This document shows positions 56,831 through 64,000 of a DNA stretch of 64,000 nucleotides, one piece after another (within the stretch, counting starts at the first letter, position 1; every line of letters starts with the position of its first letter). Under the pieces are notes generated by a model. It was not told the DNA's origin. It did not search any database and worked only from the letters and a program-made list of their open reading frames with translations. Source of the stretch: Montifringilla adamsi (Eukaryota > Chordata > Aves > Passeriformes > Passeridae); assembly GCA_017590115.1 (NCBI GenBank), contig JAGGNK010007060.1:101025-165024 (forward strand), in the 5' to 3' direction. A program made the position numbers and the translations under genes.

Positions 56831-57660
56831 AACATCTCAAATCAGCAAACCAAAGCCACTACACAAAAGCAGTGTTTCCACCCAATTCAAACTAAAACCA
56901 CCACACTCACTCAGGTGCTTTTTCCCTGTCCCATCCTGACTGAAGGGGAAATGTTATGGAATTTTCTTTTCTTTTCCATTGGAATCGTTTGGACTCTTCC
57001 GTTGGAGCCAAAGCTTTTTTGCCTTGTGTTTTAAGTGCCCAACTCTTGGAATTCCAGTCATAGAAAAGCTACTTCAATAGATTGAAAATGTTGAATGAAC
57101 CCTGGGATCATTCCAATAATATTGGAGCACCTGGCACTGGAAAAGCACAGCCCTTGGAAGTGGCAGAAATTCCTTCTTCCAGAGGTAAATGGATGCTTCC
57201 CATGCCTGAGTTTTCCAGCAGAACCTGCACAGAAGGAACACAGAAATTGGTTCAAAAGGCTCCATCCCAAGTCCCTTTGTCCTTCTGGCTGAGGAATTAC
57301 TCAGAGTGACACAAATTTATCACCTCCAACAGCCCAGTGCATCCAGTCTGGGAAATGGAGGGATTAGGAAAGTCACCAGCTCATCTCCGCACAAAATTCC
57401 CAAATTATTGCCAAGAATTCTGGAGAGTGCAATGCTGCCAGAGCTCCTGAGAGCAGAACTGCAGCCACTTTTCCTTTATTTTTCCCCATTTATCCCTTTT
57501 TTTTAATGCCTTTGATGAACTTTAAAAGGAGGCCCAAATTTGGGGCTGGCTGGGGGCAGCTGAGCATTTTAACAGCCCTGGAATTCTCAGGATGGATCTC
57601 ATGAACAAAGGGCTCAAATAAGCACAGGAATTTCAGCAGGGGGATAAAGAGCTGGTTTGG

Positions 57661-58320
57661 TTTAGGGTAAATTTGGGAGAAAATTTTGGAAGGGGTTTTT
57701 TTGGAAAGTAGATTTAAGTGGGGTTTTTTTTTTAAATTTGTTTGGGAATTTTTTTTTTTTTGAGAAAAGTAAAAAAAAATTGTTTATTTAATAGGTAAAG
57801 TATTTATTAGTATAAAAATAATATTAAATAATAAAATTTTAGATTGTTTTGAAGAGATGATAAATTTAGAAAGGGTTTTTTTGTGAGCTGTAGTTTGGTT
57901 TATTTAGTTTTTTTATTAGTTTTTTGGGGGTTTTTTTTGGTTTGGTTTTTTTTTTGTTTAGTTTTTAGTTAATTCATTTTAAATTATGTTGGTTTTTTTT
58001 TGGTTTCATTTTTGTTAATTTAGTTTAGGGTTTTTTTAGTTTAGTTTTTGTTGTTGTTGTTGTTTAGTTTTTATTAGTTTTTTATTGGTTTCTTTATGTT
58101 TTTTATTAGTTTTGTTTAGTTTTTAGTTAATTCATTTTAAGTTTTTTTTAGTTTAGGGGTTTTTTTGTTTAGTTTTTATTAGTTTTTTATTGGTTTCTTT
58201 ATGTTTTTTATTAGTTTTTTGGTGTTACAAATGTGGCTTAGGTTTAGTTTGGTAGGTTATAGGTGTGAGTTGGTGGTGGTTTTTTGGGTGTTTAGTTTAG
58301 AGTAGGTTTAAATAGTTTTA
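57661..58320 (+). repeat. Cytosine-depleted G/T-rich tract
   Basis: 660 bases with about 8 cytosines on the plus strand, while G remains common; flanks on both sides have ordinary C content. Includes blocks of TTAGTTTTTATTAGTTTTTT and a repeated segment (58064-58110 and 58170-58216) about 105 bases apart, plus a TTTTTAGTTAATTCATTTTA block at 57961 and 58120. No gene or known family recognised. Confidence 0.9.
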
Positions 58321-58379
58321 AGGAAAAGGAAAAACAAAATTACACTTTAGGGATTTTTTTTTCGTTTTAGTTAAAAACT

Positions 58380-59480
58380 ATTGTGTTCATTCCTGATCCA
58401 TAACAAAGATAAGAGCAGACCTCTCCTTCCTGGGAGAGGATTTTTAGCAGGATGATTCCCTAGGGATGAACTTGAGAAGTGTCCCAGCGTTTGTCACCCT
58501 CTGTGCTATGGCAGAGTGGGAGAGAGGCACAAATTCCTGCTGCTTTAGGGAGCTTCTGTCACTGCTCAGTTATTTCCCGCTTATTTTGGGATCCAGCTGG
58601 ATCCCAATCCTACCTCCAGCCTTGGGAATGCAGGATATCAACCAACACCTCTCCGGGGGTGAAGTCCTTGGAGCTTCAGGCTTTTCTGGGAAGGGAGTTA
58701 CACTTTTGCCACGACAACCTGACCTTCTTTTATTTCAACTCTTCCTCTCCTGGACTCCCTTGGGACAGTTTGGGAAATTGGGATGGGAATCCATGATTCC
58801 CACGGGGTCACCCCAGCCCAGGGTTTTTTTCCAGGCTCTGGGAAGGATCTGGTGCTCTCCTAAAGTTATTGGATTGTGAGCAATCCTCATTGCTGAAATG
58901 TTCATTAACTGCCCAGAATTTTCTGGCACAAAATGGGTTATTCCAGGAATTCCCACTGGCTCCTCCAATCCTGAGAAGGTCCCAGAGCCACTGGAAAATC
59001 TCAGGCATCCCTCAGGCTGGGCTGGCCAGCATGGATCTACATCCACATCAACAGACAGCACCAACTGCCCTGGTTTTCCTTGGATCTCCTGGATTCCAAA
59101 GGTGCCTTCCCTTTCTCAGGGCCCACAGATCTTCTTGGCACCAGGAGAAACATCCATGAAATGTCTGGAAAACCAGCAGATGAGCCATCAACCCAAATAT
59201 TCCCTCTCCCACGTAAAACTTCCCTCAGAGGTGACATCCTGCTCCGGGTTTTCCTTGCCATCCCTTTCCTCCTGCTCTTGCCACCCCATTCCTGCTTCTC
59301 TCTCAGTGCTTGGCAGACAGCACCTCAAAAATCCCTGGCAGATCCCATTTCCATGAGCCAAACTTCCCCAAAACACCACATTCCTGCTGGGAGCAGGGGG
59401 AGCAGCCAGTGCTCCAGAGGGATGGAAACCACAGGAAGCCACCTGGGATGAGGGAAAAACACGAAGTGCCAGCAATGCCT
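58380..59480. other. Non-genic stretch
   Basis: Normal-composition unique sequence beyond the C-poor tract. Nothing recognised. Confidence 0.5.
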
Positions 59481-59484
59481 TGAG

Positions 59485-59760
59485 AAGGCTGACCTAGAAC
59501 AGAAGCTGGACAGAGTTAAAGAATAAAGTAGATTTATTAAAATAAGAAAGACTAAATAAATAATAATTTAATATTAAATTATTATAATATTTTATATATG
59601 CAGCCATTCTATTATAATGTTATATATTATTATATTATAATGTAATAGTAAATTTAATAATAATGAAATGTAATAATTTATTTAGATATATTTTAATAAA
59701 TCTTTTAATAAAGATTTATTAAAATGCCTCCATGAAATAGGAAAGCTCAAACCTGAGGCA
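59485..59760 (-). mobile_element. LTR-derived AT-rich segment
   Basis: The edge (ACAGAAGCTGGACAGAGTTA, AATAAAGTAGATTTATTAAA) is related to the LTR edge at 38.5 kb. The remainder is a TAATA/TTATA-rich expansion with internal inverted ATTTATTAAAAT blocks at about 59531 and 59713. Confidence 0.45.
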
Positions 59761-59959
59761 TCACCAGCACAGCTGAGGTGCTGGGGAGCAGGAAAAAGGG
59801 TGGGAGCAGGGAATGCTCAGCAGCTGGACAAGGAATGAATCCGGGGCAGGAGAGCAGCGCATGGGACAGGGAGTGGGAGTCAGGGAAAAGCAGGGCCTGG
59901 AATACTCCGTGGGGCCTGCAGGGTGTGAAGGGCGTGGAGAGGGATTTGTCACAGGAGTG

Positions 59960-60222
59960 TGGAGGGACAGGACAAGGGAGAATGTTTTAAACTGGAAGTG
60001 GATTTAAGTGGATCTTGGGAAGGAATTGTTCCCTGACAGGATAAAAAGGGGCTGGGATGGAATTCCCAGAGCAGCTGGGGCTGCCCCTGGATCCCTGGCA
60101 GTGCCCAAGGCCAGGCTGGACACTGGGGCTGGAGCAGCCTGGCACAGGGGAAGGTGTCCCTGCCATGGCAGGGCTGGCACTGGGTGATCCTTGAGGTCCT
60201 TCCCAACCCAAACCAGGCATTC
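59960..60222 (+). mobile_element. CR1 LINE, medium copy
   Basis: AATGTTTTAAACTGGAAGTG, GGAAGGAATTGTTCCCTGAC, common middle, tail TTCCCAACCCAAACCAGGCA. Confidence 0.9.
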
Positions 60223-60224
60223 CA

Positions 60225-61365
60225 CAACAAATTTGGGAAGAGTTTCCCCATGGTGAGCTGGGTTTGCACTCCCAGCCTGGCAGCAGCCCTCTCCTTAGGG
60301 ATCACATCCCAGCCTTCCCCACAGCTTCCCTGGCCCCCTGTCCATGGAGAGGCAGGAAATCCCCCCTACTCACCCCAAAGTGAGGAAAATTTACTTTTCT
60401 ATGGGTAAATTCATTTATTTCCTGTTTTTCTGCATCTTTCTCTGACATTTCCAGGGATGGGGAATCCACAATCCCTCTGGGAAAACCCCACTGGGGTGTC
60501 CCCAGGAAATGACCCCGGATTGTGGGGAGGACTTCCAGAGGCTTTGAGAATAACAACAAAAAAAAATGAGCAGCACTGAAGGAATCCAGTGATCCCAGAA
60601 ATTCCCCCTTCCCAAGGCTGGCTCCTGCACGTCAGACTGACAGGATGCAATTCCAGAGGAAAACTCCCAGGAATTTCTTGCTCCGTGCTGGGATTTGATT
60701 GTCTGGAGCTGAGGTTTGGGAGGAGGAAGGGGAGGAGGGGGCTGTGCATCCCCTCAGCCTCTAAATTCAAATAACTCCCGATTTTTTGCATCATTCCCAA
60801 CACTTTTTATTTTGGAATGAGCAAATCACAAATTAGGAATTTAGGCTGGGATTGCTTCCTTCCTACTGCCATTGCTTTCCTCAAATTATTGCCACAAATC
60901 CATCAAGAGCACAGCAAAATACTGGAATTAAGGAATGAAGGAACTGAAGCCACTCTTGAAGGCTTAAATATTATTAATATTTATAAAAAATAACTAAATA
61001 ATTATAATAATAATAACAACAACAACAATGATAATATTAATGATAATTTATATTATTGTGTTCCACTATCTCCTGGGAACATTTTCCTCTTCCCAAGGTT
61101 GCAAAAAAAGGTTCTGAGACACCTGAAAGAGCAAGAAAAATCTGATTTTATAGCACTTTTAGTGTTTAATAATATTATTCTCACTCACAAAGTACTTAAA
61201 ATTAGGGAAAACAACCCCTTGGGAATTGCAAGGAAATAAAGAACAACCTGGAATGGGCATCCTTAAAGATCAGCACGATCCCTTAAAACATGGATTTCAA
61301 GAGGAAAACTTGCTGTGTCCTCTCTCCCTGGAAGGAAAATGTGGGATCTGATTCCAGCTAGGACA
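60225..61365. other. Non-genic stretch
   Basis: Unique, then AT-rich with short AAT/AAC microsatellites near 60.96-61.06 kb. No exon recognised. Confidence 0.5.
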
Positions 61366-61519
<154 letters not shown>

Positions 61520-64000
61520 CAGCTGTGTCTGTCTTCCCTCTATATATTAATAATTTTATTTGTGGCTGTTTCTAAAAATAAAGGAAGTACCCAAACATGT
61601 GAGTGGCTTTTAAAATCATCTGGAAATTTGAAAGCATTCCTTTAATTAGTTTCTAAGGTGTGGAATTCACATGGAATTATTACTAAATTATTACAAAATA
61701 TTACTAAATATTACTAAATAGTTCTCAGCCAGGATGGTTCTTTACTTTTTACCAAATTAAGATGAATAAAAGGATGGAAAACCATCATTTGGTAATGACA
61801 TGGAAAATAAAATATATTCCCTGTGAGTTTAAAGAGAGAATGTTGGGATAACTGGGAATTTTAGGCTGGAATAAAGAGGATTTTTTTCTTAATTTTTCCT
61901 TAAATTTTCCTTAATTCTTCAGGACTGTGCAGGGCCTCATCCCCTGGGACAGCCAGCAGCAATGGCAGCCTATTCCTGACACTCCAGTTATGCAGCAGGT
62001 CCTGTCAAATCCTCCTATCACTTCCAATCCAGCTGAAATAGGAACTTTTTCCTGTATTTATTTGCAGCAAACCCAAACACTGAGGCTGGAAAACCCCAGA
62101 GGCCCAGGGAGATGTTGGATTTGATCCAAAGGGAAACAACTCCATTTTATTTGAAATTAAACCCTGGCTCACTCAGAGCTGTTTGTTACTGGGAATTGCA
62201 AAAATGGGAATGTTTCACTTTAGGATAGTCAAAATATTCTGGTTTTCCCCCTATTTTTAATCCTGTTTGGGGTTTGTTTGTGTTTTTGGCTGAAGGAATT
62301 GGGTGAGTTTGACATGACACTTCATGAAGGCTGTGGGAAGGAAAATAGAAGGAAAACGAGGGCCTGAGAATGATCCAGGGGTTGGCAAATAACTCCTGGA
62401 ATGACAGGGAGGATTGATAGGCAATAGGAAATAACCCAGACTTCCCAGGTTTGGGAATATTTTTAAGCATCTCCCAGTTTCCAGCACACAATCATTCCCA
62501 AAATCTCATCCCTGACTGGGTGAACAGGACCCTAAATCACCTCCTTTCCTTAGTGATGGAATAAATTCACTTTCCTTCTCCCAGAGCCCTGGAATAAAAG
62601 GATGAAAGGGATGAAATTGTCATTAAATTTGGGGGTTTGGCTGGAAAAAAGGTGGGGAGCAATGGAAAGCCAGCGTGGGGGGAAAATAGATAAAATTATA
62701 TTAAAAATATATAAAATATTATAAATATATTCTAAAACAGATGATAAAAAAAATCTATAAATTATATAAAAATAAACCATGAGGAAAATGGAACGAGAAG
62801 AGAACCCAGAAAAATCAGGAGGAGACAGAAAAGATGAGGGGACAAGAGACAAGAGTTGTCACCTGGAAACAACATCCCTGCCCTGGGTGGGTCACAAATT
62901 TCTGCCAGCAGGGAAGGATTTTCTCCTTCACACCTCAGCCTGGCTTTATCCAGGAGTTTTTAATTCCCTTCTCCCTGGAGAATTCAATGTTCCAGTGCTG
63001 GAAGGTGGCTCTTCCCAAATCCCAGATTCATTCGGGGTTGGCAGGAGCTCCCCGAGGTTCATTTGTCCCCTCACAGCCGGACTCCATTTTGTGAAGTAAA
63101 AGGTTCAGCGGAGCCAAATCACTTTCCCAAGTTGTTTTTAAGGAAATTTTGAAATGAAAACATGAAAAATCCTAAGTGTTTTTATTTTATTTTAGGGTCT
63201 CTGGCCGTTTTCAGGGCCTCGGGGATGCCCAGGAGGTCGTGGTGCCTCAGAACTTGGGAGCTGCAGGAATTTTGTGCACAAACTGCTCCTTGTGGAACCT
63301 CCTGTCACACCCACACACTGCCCTGCTGGATGTCCCCAGGAACTTCTCCTAAATTCCCCAGAAATATCTGGATCCCCCCAATGGGAATCACCCCAAAACT
63401 TGATTTGTGATTTCCACACTCCAGCCATATCCCAGCCTTGGCTGGAGCTGCTGCACCCTCATTTCCCATGGGAAGAACGTGCAAAAATTCCTCAGAATTT
63501 GGATCCATTTCCACAGAAAACGATCCTTCCTCCCTTTGGGAGTGCCCTGGCTCTGGCTGCAGCTCTGGGATGGATTTCCAGGGCACTGCTGGGGATGCTG
63601 GAGGAGCTGCAGTCACTTTGGTCTTCCTTGGCCTCTTTGCCAGAACAATTCCATGAATTCCTTTCATCTCCCTCAAAAGTTCTCTGTTTTCCAGGAAATG
63701 CAAATCCAGTTTAAAGTTTTTCCTGGATTTCTTTCCCCCTTCCACCCAAGGGACTGTTTTAACCATTTGAGCAGCCACAAAGAACAAATCAGTGACAGAA
63801 AAAGGGGAATTTCTCTCCGCCCCAGGAGCCACCAGTACAATGGATGGAATTACCCCACTCCATGTTTTTCCACGGATAAAAGCTTCATTTGGCAGTGGTG
63901 CTTTGGGCTTTCCAGGAAGATCCTCCAGGCTAAAGTGTGAACACCAGAAATGGGAGCTCAAACCTTTTCCAAGTCTGTCCTTCCCTAAAGGAATCATGGA
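61520..64000. other. Right-end non-genic stretch
   Basis: About 2.5 kb with AT-rich patches (62.69-62.78 kb) and no CR1 recognised. A 230-codon minus frame at 63305-63997 has no recognised family. No sign of SLC5A3 or MRPS6. Confidence 0.5.

Noticed and set aside
57661..58320. Mitochondrial insertion or poly(A)-derived tail as the source of the C-poor tract
   Set aside because: No mitochondrial gene order or tRNA-like element is recognisable, and the tract mixes G-containing words rather than a homopolymer.

Overview
The window is vertebrate nuclear DNA, almost certainly from a bird and probably a songbird. More than forty CR1 LINE 3'-end fragments are scattered through it on both strands. 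It also holds passerine-type solo or partial LTRs, many young minisatellites, a CpG-island promoter and intron-split genes. The species call is inference from repeat content. The synteny call rests on two recognised genes.

Genes. Both recognised genes lie on the minus strand in the first 14 kb. KCNE2 (13190-13567) is an intact single-exon coding region for the 125-residue potassium-channel beta subunit MiRP1. Downstream of it, SMIM11 can be assembled from splice signals. A CpG-island first exon lies near 11.7 kb, with a possible untranslated exon near 10.5 kb. A tiny start exon at 7602-7622 encodes MVAFNWK, and a terminal coding exon at 5724-5891 encodes the membrane segment and a charged tail. 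The order KCNE2 then SMIM11 on one strand matches the human chromosome 21q22 arrangement, where KCNE1 and RCAN1 would follow (left of this window) and MRPS6/SLC5A3 precede (right of it). No SLC5A3, MRPS6, KCNE1 or RCAN1 coding sequence is visible here.

Layout. 1-5.4 kb: repeats and flanking DNA beyond the SMIM11 3' end. 5.4-11.9 kb: SMIM11, with CR1 copies in its introns and a polypurine tract beside its promoter. 12-13.6 kb: KCNE2 and its 3' region. 13.8-64 kb: a gene desert, presumably the KCNE2-to-SLC5A3 interval, filled with CR1 copies, LTR pieces and tandem arrays. The main arrays are a 17-bp array at 14.6 kb, a 19-bp array at 20.5 kb, a 31-bp array at 27.5 kb, a 55-bp array at 47.2 kb and AAT/AAG at 61.4 kb.

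Most unusual signals. First, a roughly 660-base tract at 57.66-58.32 kb has almost no cytosine on the plus strand (8 C by eye), with normal flanks; a shorter G-poor counterpart lies at 17.76-17.93 kb. Second, several CR1 copies form fold-back inverted repeats centred near 12.10, 36.45 and 44.15 kb. Third, one CR1 group carries the same internal 31-bp VNTR with roughly 2 to 25 units per copy. Long open frames over these arrays and CR1 copies are compositional artefacts, not genes. No rRNA, tRNA, CRISPR or bacterial-type feature was seen.
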